Below, one piece after another: positions 10,247 through 19,541 of a DNA stretch of 64,000 bases. Made by a program: the position numbers and the translations under genes. Under the pieces are notes generated by a model. It did no database searches and had not been told where the DNA came from. It saw nothing but the letters and a program-made list of their open reading frames with translations. Every line of letters begins with the position of its first letter. Position 1 is the stretch's first letter. The DNA comes from Microcoleus sp. FACHB-672 (GTDB lineage: Bacteria > Cyanobacteriota > Cyanobacteriia > Cyanobacteriales > Oscillatoriaceae): the NCBI RefSeq assembly GCF_014695725.1, contig NZ_JACJOU010000027.1, positions 1 to 64,000 on the forward strand. The letters run 5' to 3'.

Positions 10247-11911
10247 ATGAATTTATCACCAGCTCAAGACATCTCCCTCTACGAACTAGCCCTCAGCGCC
10301 CAGCAGCCGCCCCATGCCTTGCAAGTCAGTCCGGCGACGCTGAAATCTATGGTGGATGCGCTGATTGATTTGTTGCTTGACCGAGAGATACCGGCAACTC
10401 TGTTAGTGAAGCTACCGCGCGGGAATGCGTGGCAATCTGAGCTTGAGCGTTACCGGCAAAGTGGAGTTTGTCAGGGAATTTATGTCTGCAACCTTTCTGG
10501 GCGCAATGCAGCTAGTCTGACAGATGGAGATAATTCAGGGGAACTCGAATCGCCGCCAGCAAAGCAAAGACACTCGCGCCCGACATCTGAATTCCAGACA
10601 CACAGACAGTCTGCGCCAATCACTGACAGCGAGACATCTCTGATTCAGGATAAGGCGAGACAAAGTATACCGGCACCAGCAACCTCAACAAGTTTTGAAC
10701 TGAATGTGCCGGCTGAATCTTCTTTAAGACGGGAATATTTTATCTTTGTCCTCTCAGAGCAATTTTGTAGCTTGATCGTGGCCCATCGGCCTCGATCTAT
10801 CCGGCTGCCGGTGGAAGCCACAGAGACCAATTCTGAACGTAAACAACCACTTTTAGCAATTTGTTCCGCAGACGCACCGGCAGTTGAACACGTATTAGCC
10901 GGCTTACGACAGATCGTTGGCATTAGCCAGTCCAAAACCCTCCAAACGGATAAGTCAAGCGTAGGAACAATCCCTCAACAGCAAAGCCCCGCCTCGGCTT
11001 CTATAGCCACTGACGAACTCTTAAAAAATTGGAATTCCCTGTTTCTGCGTTTCCCCTCCTCTGACTTGACAAAAACTTCTTTGTTCGCATCTCATGCCGG
11101 TCACTTATGGGCCAAACAAATTCAGCAGCAAGAAGAAGTTTGGCGCAGTATCACCAACTACCGGCAGCACGCAGTCGATGCAGAAGCCTTGCAACTGCAA
11201 AACCAAGAGTTGCTGGAAGCAATGCACCTGAAAGACGAATTTCTCAGCAATGTGGGTCAGGCATTGCGGACACCCTTAACCAATATGAAAACCGCACTCA
11301 CCCTGCTGGGTTCCGCCAACCTCAAGCCGGCCCAGCGTGAGCGGTATATGCAACTGCTCAATACCGAGTGTGATCGCCAGACTTCGCTGATCAACGGTTT
11401 GCTAGAACTGGTGCGGCTCGATCATCTGGTAGATCACGCAGCCATGCAATCTTTGTATTTGGCGGAAATCGTGCCTGGGGTTGTCAGTACCTACCAGCCA
11501 CTAGCCCAAGAAAAAGGCGTGATGCTGGCTTACACAATCCCAGACAACTTGCCCCCCGTTTCCTGCTTGCGTCCCTGGCTGAAGCAGATCGCGATCAACT
11601 TGCTGCATAATGGCATCAAGTTTACCCCCACCGGCGGTCAAGTTTGGGTGCAGGCAAAGCAGCAGGGAGATTATATCCAATTAGAATTTCGCGACACCGG
11701 CATCGGCATTCCGGCTAGCGAACTTCACAAAATTTTTGAGCGATTCTATCGAGTTCGCCAAGCTGTTGATGACGATCCCGGCGGTGCCGGCTTAGGTTTA
11801 ACAATTGTGCAACAATTACTATTGCGCTGTGGTGGTTCAATTTCTGTTAAAAGCCAACTTGGTCAGGGTTCGACTTTTAACGTTTTGCTGCCGATTTATC
11901 ATAAAGAATAG
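10247..11911 (+). CDS. Histidine-kinase-like protein with intact ATPase domain but no phospho-acceptor histidine
   Basis: This 554-residue protein has an N-terminal sensory region (to about 270) that looks like a DICT-type domain (SLYELALSAQQPPHALQVSP, VKLPRGNAWQSELERYRQSG). A coiled region, a dimerisation helix and a full HATPase domain follow, with N-box NLLHNGIKFTP, G1 DTGIGIP, F-box FERFYR and G2 GGAGLGLTIV. In the H-box the expected S-H-E-L-R-T-P reads G-Q-A-L-R-T-P: the codon at 11258-11260 is CAG (Gln338), so the phospho-accepting histidine is absent. It is soluble, with no membrane segment. The frame extends to a GTG at 10211; the ATG at 10247 is preferred because it begins the domain, although neither has a good ribosome binding site. 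It faces another kinase-like gene, which keeps the histidine. Confidence 0.85.
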   Translation: MNLSPAQDISLYELALSAQQPPHALQVSPATLKSMVDALIDLLLDREIPATLLVKLPRGNAWQSELERYRQSGVCQGIYVCNLSGRNAASLTDGDNSGELESPPAKQRHSRPTSEFQTHRQSAPITDSETSLIQDKARQSIPAPATSTSFELNVPAESSLRREYFIFVLSEQFCSLIVAHRPRSIRLPVEATETNSERKQPLLAICSADAPAVEHVLAGLRQIVGISQSKTLQTDKSSVGTIPQQQSPASASIATDELLKNWNSLFLRFPSSDLTKTSLFASHAGHLWAKQIQQQEEVWRSITNYRQHAVDAEALQLQNQELLEAMHLKDEFLSNVGQALRTPLTNMKTALTLLGSANLKPAQRERYMQLLNTECDRQTSLINGLLELVRLDHLVDHAAMQSLYLAEIVPGVVSTYQPLAQEKGVMLAYTIPDNLPPVSCLRPWLKQIAINLLHNGIKFTPTGGQVWVQAKQQGDYIQLEFRDTGIGIPASELHKIFERFYRVRQAVDDDPGGAGLGLTIVQQLLLRCGGSISVKSQLGQGSTFNVLLPIYHKE

Positions 11912-11918
11912 GGGGATT

Positions 11919-11938
11919 GGGCATAGGGCATGGGGCAT
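11919..11938. repeat. STRR heptamer array (GGGCATA/GGGCATG)
   Basis: Two full heptamers and a partial one, of the form GGGCATR, lie in the 72-bp gap between the two convergent kinase genes. The same unit occurs in four copies at 48513-48540. Confidence 0.75.
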
Positions 11939-11983
11939 TTTTAGCCACTTTCTCAATCTTTTCCACTCAGCACTTAGCACTCC

Positions 11984-13738
11984 CTACTCCAGGGGAAGGA
12001 AAATCGTTAGAACTTCGCCTTGTTCAGGTTTTTGTCGCACGATTAGTTTTGCGCCTAGGGCTTGGAAGAGATTTTTTGTAACCGAGAGATTGAGTGTGAG
12101 ATTGCCGGTTTCTGGCTGAAATACCAACAATTGACCAATCGATTTCAGTGGTGAAGTTGAGGCATTTGCCGGCAATTTTTCGCTGCCGGTTTGACATTGC
12201 AACTGCACTTTTAATTGATCACCGGCTAGCATCACTTGCACTTCCACATGACCCCCTGCCGGCTGACTGGCGGTGAAATTTTCAATCACGCCGGTGAGTA
12301 CCTGATCCAACATTGTCGGATCGCTCACTACCGAAGGCATCTTCTGTGGCAAAACGACATCTAGGGTTAGATTGCGCCGGCTTGCCTGTTTTTGCCACCG
12401 GGGAATGCAACTGTCAAAAACTTGCGTCAGGGGAGTAGAGGTTAAATGAACCGGCGCTCGTTTGGTTTCAGAAGTTTCCAATTCCACAGCGCGGAAAATT
12501 AAACCAAAGCGATCAATCTGCTCGCTACACTCGCGATCAATCATTTCCAAACGCTTAATCACTTCTGGCTCTAAGTTCCGGCGTTTTAGCAGCAGGCGAG
12601 TTAAGGTGCGAATGGTTGCCAAAGGTGTGCGGACTTCATGGGCCATCGCTTGCAGCAATTCCACATCATAAGCTTGAGATCGCTCATTCGATGCCGTGCC
12701 GGTTCCACCAGCCAGATGCTCTAGACGCTGCTCAAGGGTTTCTCGATTTAAGTTTGTTTTCACTGCAGCCGGCCTCTTGGTACGCTCATTCACGCAACCG
12801 TCAGAGTCGGAATGGCTGCGATTAACATTGCGCGAACGCCAAGCCGATTTGCTGGATGCACCGGCTGCCTGTGGCGAGTCGTGGACTGCCGCCGATAACA
12901 AACGCACTGGGGCGTCTGAGCGACTGTTTTCCCACTCAACCGGCTCCGGCATATACTTCAGAAGCAGCCGGCTAAACTGCATCACAGTTTTGTAATCTGG
13001 AGCTGCCGGCGCAAACCGCTCAATGCAATTATCCAGCTGGCTTAGCTGGGCGGTACTGCCGGCGAGTAACACACGGGGACGTAGCGAATGCCAAGCTTGT
13101 GCAACCACTTCCGGGTCAAAAGAAAACTGAAAGGCCGGTTGCCCATTGCTATCTGTGCCCAGAACCATCACCAGGCTCAATTTGTGAGTTAATACCACAC
13201 AAAACTGTTCATCTGACAAGGGGTCATCTGAAAGCAAGGGAACCAGTGAGCGGGGCATAGAAGCCGGTGCGGTGCATCCTTCCGGGAGGGGCAGCAGGGG
13301 CATACTGTGCCGATTGCGTTCTCCCAGTAACCAAAGGGCTGGGTTGAGGGGATCGGAAGTGAATGTGCAAGACGCCACACGGGAAACAAGGGCTGGGTGA
13401 GTCAACACCGGCATCGGCCCGGATAAGATCAAGCCGTGTGAGGGGTCAAAATCTTGGGCATGGCTTTCTTCTTGGCCAACCGCAGGATATTTGAGGGTGG
13501 CCGGCACCGTTAAGGAAAATTGTTGTTGCAAAAGACAGTTAAGCGCGGCAACGGCACCACACCATTCCCGTTCCGCCTTGAGGCGTTGCTGAGCAGCCTC
13601 AGCGGCAGAACGGTGCCGGTTGCGATTTAAAGAGACATTGCCGACAACATCTCTACCACCCGCCACCGCTTCAAATCCACACTCTGCCTCGGCAAGGGAT
13701 AAAACCTCACTGAGGGCCGGTAAAAACCATTGATCCAT
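11984..13738 (-). CDS. Histidine-kinase-like protein with intact H-box but degenerate ATP-binding domain
   Basis: This 584-residue protein has a long N-terminal sensor region. One segment (EQFCVVLTHKLSLVMVLG) is also recognisable in the neighbouring kinase. A linker with many Ser/Arg residues is followed by a HisKA domain with a good H-box, MAHEVRTPLATIRT, where His367 is encoded at 12638-12640. The C-terminal part should be the HATPase domain but lacks its motifs: the N-box region reads VLTGVIENFTASQPAGG, there is no D-x-G-x-G box, no F-box and no G-x-G-L-G box. ATP binding is therefore doubtful. The frame opens at 13789, but AAGAGGG lies about nine bases before the ATG at 13738 (MDQWFLPAL), which is preferred. 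It is soluble and convergent with the preceding gene. Confidence 0.83.
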   Translation of the reverse strand: MDQWFLPALSEVLSLAEAECGFEAVAGGRDVVGNVSLNRNRHRSAAEAAQQRLKAEREWCGAVAALNCLLQQQFSLTVPATLKYPAVGQEESHAQDFDPSHGLILSGPMPVLTHPALVSRVASCTFTSDPLNPALWLLGERNRHSMPLLPLPEGCTAPASMPRSLVPLLSDDPLSDEQFCVVLTHKLSLVMVLGTDSNGQPAFQFSFDPEVVAQAWHSLRPRVLLAGSTAQLSQLDNCIERFAPAAPDYKTVMQFSRLLLKYMPEPVEWENSRSDAPVRLLSAAVHDSPQAAGASSKSAWRSRNVNRSHSDSDGCVNERTKRPAAVKTNLNRETLEQRLEHLAGGTGTASNERSQAYDVELLQAMAHEVRTPLATIRTLTRLLLKRRNLEPEVIKRLEMIDRECSEQIDRFGLIFRAVELETSETKRAPVHLTSTPLTQVFDSCIPRWQKQASRRNLTLDVVLPQKMPSVVSDPTMLDQVLTGVIENFTASQPAGGHVEVQVMLAGDQLKVQLQCQTGSEKLPANASTSPLKSIGQLLVFQPETGNLTLNLSVTKNLFQALGAKLIVRQKPEQGEVLTIFLPLE

Positions 13739-14005
13739 AGCAGTAAACCCTCTTGGCAGATTGCAATTAGTAGCAGAACCGCTCTTCAAAATCGTAAAAC
13801 CGATAACTCAATTACTTCTGTAGGGCAAGGGGGCAGAACCCTTCTCCTTCAGAGTATCGGTATTTTTCGGTTAATGACAGTCGAAGAACCGAACCAATTA
13901 GTCGCAATCTCCGTGCATGGGCAAATATGCTCCTCCCTGCAAATCAGGACAATCTCCCTTGCGCTGTAGCAAAATGAAGGCAGTTCATTTAACTGGCCGT
14001 CGCTC

Positions 14006-15406
14006 ATGTCTACTTTGCTAAATGACGCTAAAAATTTGCTATCAGACTTGATGGCTCGCTTCTCACCTCATGTGGATTATTTGGCGATTCGATTGGAGGA
14101 ATCTGAAGGCACTGATATTTTTTTGCGGGGAGAGAAGATCGAAACCCTCAGTGAAGGGGTGTCGATTGGGGGGCAAGTCCGGGCTTGCCATAAGGGTGGT
14201 TGGGGCTTTGCCAGCTTCAATCAGTTAGGGACGTTGGCAGAACGAATTGAGGAAGCGATCGCAGCCGCCCGGTTGGTGGGGGATGAAGAAACTCTGCTGG
14301 CGGAGGTGATGCCGGTGCAAGCGATTTGCCAACTGCCGATGACCGGCACTGATCCTCGCCGGATTTCTTTAACCCAAAAGAAAGCATTGTGCGATCACTA
14401 TGGGGAAATTCTTCGCAGTGTTGACCAGCGCATCACCACCACCTCTGTACGCTATAGCGATAGCGCCCAGAAAATCATCCTAGTGACCTCAGACGGCACA
14501 ATTTTGGAACAATCTTGGGTGGATATGGAAATGCGGTTTGCGGCCACTGCCAGAGCCGGCAGCACGGTGCAAACAGGCCGGGAAACGACGGGATCGCGCA
14601 AGGCTTATGAAGATATGACCACCCTAGACGCTCAAGTGCTTGGGGCGGCAGAACGGGCTGTGCAGGCGCTCTCTTTGCCGCCAGTGAAGGGAAATACTTA
14701 CACCGTGGTGATTGACCCGATTCTCAGTGGTTTATTTGTTCATGAGGCTTTTGGGCATTTGTCGGAAGCGGACATGACGTATGAGAATCCGGATTTGCTG
14801 GAGGTGATGACCTTGGGCCGCCGGTTTGGGCCAAAAGAGTTGCAAATTTTTGATGGTGCGGCTCCAGAAGGTCATCGCGGGAGTTACTTTTATGATGATG
14901 AAGGAACGCCGGCAAGCACAACCCAGCTCATTGAAGATGGGGTTTTAGTAGGCCGGTTGCACTCCCGCGAGACGGCTGGAAAGTTAGGAGAAGCAGCCAC
15001 CGGCAACGCTCGTTGTTTGAGTTATCACTACCCTCCCATTGTCCGCATGACTAATACCTGGATTGAGCGCGGCAATACTGCGGTGCCAGATTTGTTTACA
15101 GATATTCAAGAGGGTGTTTATGCCCGGAACTGGCTGGGAGGAATGACCAATGGGGAGATGTTTACCTTTAGTGCCGGTGAAGCGTGGATGATTCGCAATG
15201 GCGAATTAGCAGAGCCGGTGCGCGATGTAACGCTTTCTGGAAATGTGTTTACCACTTTGGCAGATATTGAAGCCATCGGGGATGATTTCTACTGGGATGA
15301 GTCCGGCGGTTGCGGCAAAGGCGGTCAAAGTGGCTTGTCAGTCGGCTGCGGCGGGCCAAGTTTGCGCCTCCGCAATGTTGTTGTCGGTGGGGATGCGGCT
15401 GAGTAA
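14006..15406 (+). CDS. tldD: TldD family metallopeptidase
   Basis: The 466-residue protein belongs to the TldD/PmbA (TldE) family, zinc peptidases that act as a heterodimer on unfolded peptides and in maturation of some modified peptides and toxins. The TldD-type zinc motif H-E-A-F-G-H is present in LFVHEAFGHLSEAD (around residues 246-259), so this is the catalytic TldD subunit and not the inactive TldE. Other family features are the N-terminal ASFNQLGTLAERIEEAI and the C-terminal glycine-rich GGCGKGGQSGLSVGCGGP. Length is normal (450-480). No tldE lies nearby; in cyanobacteria the two genes are often apart. The start ATG at 14006 follows a short upstream region shared with the divergent kinase-like gene. 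Confidence 0.93.
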   Translation: MSTLLNDAKNLLSDLMARFSPHVDYLAIRLEESEGTDIFLRGEKIETLSEGVSIGGQVRACHKGGWGFASFNQLGTLAERIEEAIAAARLVGDEETLLAEVMPVQAICQLPMTGTDPRRISLTQKKALCDHYGEILRSVDQRITTTSVRYSDSAQKIILVTSDGTILEQSWVDMEMRFAATARAGSTVQTGRETTGSRKAYEDMTTLDAQVLGAAERAVQALSLPPVKGNTYTVVIDPILSGLFVHEAFGHLSEADMTYENPDLLEVMTLGRRFGPKELQIFDGAAPEGHRGSYFYDDEGTPASTTQLIEDGVLVGRLHSRETAGKLGEAATGNARCLSYHYPPIVRMTNTWIERGNTAVPDLFTDIQEGVYARNWLGGMTNGEMFTFSAGEAWMIRNGELAEPVRDVTLSGNVFTTLADIEAIGDDFYWDESGGCGKGGQSGLSVGCGGPSLRLRNVVVGGDAAE

Positions 15407-15559
15407 AGCAGGAAGAATTGAGGGGTTTAGTTTTGAAGGTTGAAAATAGCTTTTATCCTTAATCCCTTATTTGGAAAACTTGAATAACTGGTAGAGATGC
15501 GATTCATCGTGTCTCTACCGGCACACTCACCCTTAAATCTAAGGAGAATCTGTTTAAAA

Positions 15560-16432
15560 TTGACTGTTGATAATATCTGCAAATATTTAGCTGAGCAGGA
15601 ACCGGGAGCTTTTGTTCGCTGGTTACTCTCAAAAGAAGTGAACGAAATTCAGATTCTTAAAACTGAATTAAGCGTGGAACCAATTCGCGCGGATGCTATT
15701 ATTTTGCTACAAATTGATGACCAAATTTTGCATCTAGAATTTCAAACTTTGCCCGAATCAAAGCCGGCAATTCCTTTCCGAATGCTGGACTATTGGGTGA
15801 GGCTGCGCCGGCAGTATGGAACTGATATTGAGCAAGTGGTGATTTTTCTAAAAGCCACAACCTCTGAAATTGTGTTTACAGAGCAATTTGAAGCACCCAA
15901 TACTAGACACCGCTATCGAGTGATCCGGTTGTGGGAGCAAGATCCCGATCCACTGTTAGCAAATCCGGCTTTATTGCCACTAGCTTGTTTAGCGAGAAGC
16001 GAATCGCCCAATGCTTTATTAGAGCGCGTTGCACTACAGGTTGCTAGAATTGAAGAACCCCAACAGCGGCAAAATTTATCAGCGAGTGTGACGGTACTAG
16101 CCGGCTTGCGTTTTGATGAAGCGTTGATTGACCAACTGTTTGGAGAGAGGTATATGCAAGAATCTGTAATTTATCAAAGAATTCTGCGGCAAGGGTTAGA
16201 ACAAGGAAGACAAGAAGGCCGAGAAGAAGGCCGGGAAGAAGGCCGGCAGGAGGGAGAATTAGCGCTAATTATGCGTTTGCTTACTCGTCGGCTGGGTGCA
16301 ATTCAACCGGCTGTGCAAGACCGGCTTCAGAAATTATCGATTTCTCAATTAGAAGAGTTGGGTGAAGCACTCTTGGATTTTCAAGAAAATCAGGATTTAA
16401 TGGCTTGGTTGGATAGCAGGGGCAAACAGTAA
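15560..16432 (+). CDS. Rpn-family/DUF4351 putative nuclease
   Basis: The 290-residue protein fits the cyanobacterial proteins annotated as Rpn family recombination-promoting nuclease/putative transposase with a DUF4351 tail. The N-terminal half is a PD-(D/E)XK-like domain: ADAIILLQIDDQILHLEFQT contains the D...E-x-Q catalytic pattern. The C-terminal half contains an array of QEGREEGREEGRQEGE (residues about 215-235), then a helical DUF4351 segment (LLTRRLGAIQPAVQDRL). The charged array is a family hallmark. The frame is open from 15497, but homologous proteins start TVDNICKYLAEQ; the TTG at 15560, preceded by AAGGAG 13 bases upstream, is chosen. It is a single gene, probably of mobile origin, with many paralogues expected elsewhere. 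Confidence 0.85.
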   Translation: MTVDNICKYLAEQEPGAFVRWLLSKEVNEIQILKTELSVEPIRADAIILLQIDDQILHLEFQTLPESKPAIPFRMLDYWVRLRRQYGTDIEQVVIFLKATTSEIVFTEQFEAPNTRHRYRVIRLWEQDPDPLLANPALLPLACLARSESPNALLERVALQVARIEEPQQRQNLSASVTVLAGLRFDEALIDQLFGERYMQESVIYQRILRQGLEQGRQEGREEGREEGRQEGELALIMRLLTRRLGAIQPAVQDRLQKLSISQLEELGEALLDFQENQDLMAWLDSRGKQ

Positions 16433-16577
16433 AATTTTGGGGAAATTTGGGGTAAAAAGGGAAATGGATTCAACTTTACCCCCTTGTCAGTTCGTTACTT
16501 TTCCCTCAATTAACGATAATTTCCTGGCTAATATTGACGGAAATGCAACGGATTTTTTATCAAGTCCTTGCAGGTTT

Positions 16578-19541
16578 TTAAACATAATCTAAAACCCACC
16601 GGCGAAACAGTTCCACAATGATCCGCCACCGGCTCTCCTTTTCCTCAACGACATCATGGCGTGTGAGAGTCTTGAGGGCTTCGCCTAATGTTGTTTCATC
16701 AATACCGGCAGTCTCAGCTAAAGCTTCTAGGCTCAACCCTTCCGGGTGAGGGGCGAGTGCTTTTAGGATTGCCTGCTGATGGACTGCACCCTGCGCGGCT
16801 TGACCCCAAACGCCCGTGAAGTAGTAGCGTCCTCGGCTAAAGAATTCAGGGTCAATAATCACCGTTTCCACATCATCTACGGTGAAAACAGGCTCACGGG
16901 GGCGTCCGATTTCAAATACTTGGTCGTTGTAGCGGCGAACGAGTCCGAATCCGATTAGCTGGACGAGATAAGGTTGGCCGGCAGTCAGTTCATAAATCAA
17001 ATCTAGCGCTTCTGGTTTGTAGCCGAGGGGGAAATCTTCATTTGGGTTAGCGAGGAGGTAGCCGGTTGCGGCAGGTTCCATGAAGCCAACTTTGATGGGG
17101 AGGACACTCGCAAAGAAGGGTTGGAAGTAATCTGCCGTCATTTCTTCGAGGGTATGAAGGCCGGCAAATGCAAAAGCAATTCGCGGACTCATTTGCACCA
17201 TCCCCCGCAGAACTCCCATAAAATCTTTAGGGATTTTGCCTGCTTCTATGAGTTCCTCAATTTTCTCGAATTCATCTAAGGCAATAATTAACCCGCCGTT
17301 TAGATTTGCCTCAACTTGTTTCAAATAGCGCTTAAACGTGGGATAGGGAAGATTGACCAACTCCTCATCCGCAGGGGGTGGGAGGTTGACCGTCTGAAAA
17401 ATTTCATCGCTAATTGCCATCAGCACTTCCCCAGCTCCCTGAGAGATATCTCCCAAATTTAACAGGTTGATGTAGGCCACTTTTACCCCAGATCCGAGAC
17501 GGCTTACCACATTCTTGAGGATAGAAGTTTTGCCCATCCGCCTATGACCGAAAAGAACGACAGACTGCAGTTGATTGCCCGATACCCACAATTCCTTTAG
17601 CTGTCTGAGGACATCCTCCCGTCCGGCAAAAAGCTGCCCATGCACTGGATCGCCCACAACATAAGGATTTCGGACAGGTTCAGTGATGGATATTTCCCCA
17701 ACTTCAGTAGCTTTCTTCTGTAGCAATTTTTGCAAATTTTTAGCTATGCTAAGGATTAGCCTTCGCTCTGCTTGAGGCAAGTGGTCGCCTGTGTCTAAAA
17801 TGCTTTTAAGCTCTCCTAACGCTTGGCTAAGAGCGAAAGAGCGGGTCGAGCGAGACACACTACGCCCAACAGCCCGGCAATCCTCAGCAACTCGACGTAA
17901 GCTAGCAATAGCTTTCCAAGTAACTGGACGTAGTAGCGGTTCCTGGGGAGGATCGGGCAATTCGATCAGCGCCAGAGCGTTTAGAAACTCAATGTTGTAA
18001 AAGGCTGTTAAAGTCTCAGATAAGGTTAATAGTTCGGCTCCGTAAGGGAGAGACCGCACAACAGCAAAAGCCTCGGCTGCTTTTGCTGGCTTGAATTTGT
18101 ATAAGTGCCAAAAACCAGCCGCCGCCGCGCGCGCCGGGGTGTCTACGCGGAGTTCTGTTAAAAGATGAGTCTGGATCTGCCACTTCCAGGAAGGCGGAAG
18201 TAGGAAGGAACCTTCCACAGCTTTTGACTTTATATTTTCATTCAAAGAAGCAGAGGCAAAATACACTAAGCCCCAATCATAGGGAGCTTCAGCCAGTTGA
18301 GTGACACGAAAGATAACTTGATCGGGGGGTGTTTCGGCCAGTAAGCAGTTAACTGCCTTGATAACAGGGATGAACTGAAGCGTATATTTCAGCAGTTGAT
18401 TGACATTATGCAACCCCTTTTCCCAATCCTGCCGTAGCCACTTTTTTAAATAGAAGGAGAGGTGAATTAGAGGAAGTGGGGTGATACGGGAAAATCGCCA
18501 GCATTCGTTCTGGGGTTGTAACAGCAAGAGCGGTAGATTCAAAAGCCAATTTTCAGGACGGAGTGTCGCCACGGCTAACGCCACGGCTAACGCCACGGCT
18601 AACGCCACGGCTAACGCCACGTCTAACGCCACGGCTAACGCCACGCCAAACCCCATGCTTATCACCCCCCCTGACAGTATGAACAGTATGAAATACACTA
18701 TCGCCGTTATGACCTCCGCCGTGTCGAACACCATGCTAAAGACCACGACTAACGCCATGCTAAAGGCCACGACTAACGCCATGCTAAAGACCACGCTCTT
18801 CGCCACCCCAAGCGCTACGCTAAAGGCTATGATCTCCGCCACGCCAAACGCCACGCCAAACGCAACGACTAACACCACGCAGTCCGACAGAACCTCCTTC
18901 GCGCCCCCCGCCACGCCAAACGCCACGCCTCCCGCCACAGCCTCCGCCACGCCCCCCGCCACGCCAAACGCCACGCCAAACGCCACGCCAAACATCACGC
19001 TTTTCGCCACGCCAAACGCCACGGCCTCCTTCACGCCCCCCGCCACGACTAAGGCCACGCCATCCGTCACGACTAAGGACACGCCCCCCGCCACACCAAA
19101 CGCCACGCCCCCCGCTATGCCTAAGGCCACGCCAAAGGCCACGCTCTTCGCCACGCCAAACGCCGCGCCAAACGCCGCCACGCCAAACGTCACACCTAAC
19201 GCCACCCCTAACGCCAAGGATGACCAAAGAACGGGGATGCCTATTTCTTGAAGTGCTAAACCCACAATTAATGGCGTTACAACAGTTAGCACTAACCCTT
19301 GTAAAAGCAAGTGAAGCAGGATGGGATTCTGGCGCAGCCACTCCCATCGCTTTTGCCACCTCATTTCGCCCTTGTGAACAAACTTATTCCCGAAGGTTCC
19401 CACATACCACTGCAACGCCTGGGGGAAGAAAAACACCCAGTACAGCAACCGCAGGTAATCTAGGAGATTCCACAACGAGAGGGGGCGTTTTAGTTTAGGA
19501 GCCAAATCTAACCGGGGAACGGGAGTTTGATCTTGGCTCAT
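16578..19541 (-). CDS. Membrane-repeat AAA/STAND-type ATPase, second gene of a coupled pair
   Basis: This 987-residue protein has three parts. Residues 1-100 include two hydrophobic segments. Residues about 100-330 are a low-complexity hydrophobic region made of tetrapeptide steps of the form G-V-A-F / G-V-A-G / A-L-A-V, probably several packed membrane helices. A helical middle part is followed by an ATPase from about 640, with Walker A VVLFGHRRMGKTSIL, Walker B GLIIALDEFE and a C-terminal winged-helix-like segment (LAETAGIDETTLGEALKTL...). This is the arrangement of Orc/STAND-like NTPases. Its ATG overlaps the stop of the upstream gene by four bases (ATGA, 19541-19538), so the two are translationally coupled. 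No known function; a membrane-tethered signalling or conflict protein is inferred from architecture. Confidence 0.82.
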   Translation of the reverse strand: MSQDQTPVPRLDLAPKLKRPLSLWNLLDYLRLLYWVFFFPQALQWYVGTFGNKFVHKGEMRWQKRWEWLRQNPILLHLLLQGLVLTVVTPLIVGLALQEIGIPVLWSSLALGVALGVTFGVAAFGAAFGVAKSVAFGVALGIAGGVAFGVAGGVSLVVTDGVALVVAGGVKEAVAFGVAKSVMFGVAFGVAFGVAGGVAEAVAGGVAFGVAGGAKEVLSDCVVLVVAFGVAFGVAEIIAFSVALGVAKSVVFSMALVVAFSMALVVVFSMVFDTAEVITAIVYFILFILSGGVISMGFGVALAVALDVALAVALAVALAVALAVATLRPENWLLNLPLLLLQPQNECWRFSRITPLPLIHLSFYLKKWLRQDWEKGLHNVNQLLKYTLQFIPVIKAVNCLLAETPPDQVIFRVTQLAEAPYDWGLVYFASASLNENIKSKAVEGSFLLPPSWKWQIQTHLLTELRVDTPARAAAAGFWHLYKFKPAKAAEAFAVVRSLPYGAELLTLSETLTAFYNIEFLNALALIELPDPPQEPLLRPVTWKAIASLRRVAEDCRAVGRSVSRSTRSFALSQALGELKSILDTGDHLPQAERRLILSIAKNLQKLLQKKATEVGEISITEPVRNPYVVGDPVHGQLFAGREDVLRQLKELWVSGNQLQSVVLFGHRRMGKTSILKNVVSRLGSGVKVAYINLLNLGDISQGAGEVLMAISDEIFQTVNLPPPADEELVNLPYPTFKRYLKQVEANLNGGLIIALDEFEKIEELIEAGKIPKDFMGVLRGMVQMSPRIAFAFAGLHTLEEMTADYFQPFFASVLPIKVGFMEPAATGYLLANPNEDFPLGYKPEALDLIYELTAGQPYLVQLIGFGLVRRYNDQVFEIGRPREPVFTVDDVETVIIDPEFFSRGRYYFTGVWGQAAQGAVHQQAILKALAPHPEGLSLEALAETAGIDETTLGEALKTLTRHDVVEEKESRWRIIVELFRRWVLDYV
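18568..19220. repeat. 12-bp tandem repeat and diverged copies inside the membrane-ATPase gene
   Basis: Seven near-identical 12-mers (gccacggctaac on the plus strand) run from 18568 to 18651, then more diverged units of the same period continue to about 19220, interrupted by unrelated DNA near 18650-18730. In the coding (minus) strand each unit gives a tetrapeptide such as A-L-A-V or G-V-A-F, so expansion or loss of units keeps the frame. Confidence 0.9.

Noticed and set aside
18481-19251. Plus-strand open frame of 256 codons rich in Ala-Thr-Asn
   Set aside because: It is the antisense of the tetrapeptide-repeat region; the repetitive composition (A-T-A-N steps) only mirrors the 12-bp repeat, and there is no ribosome binding site.
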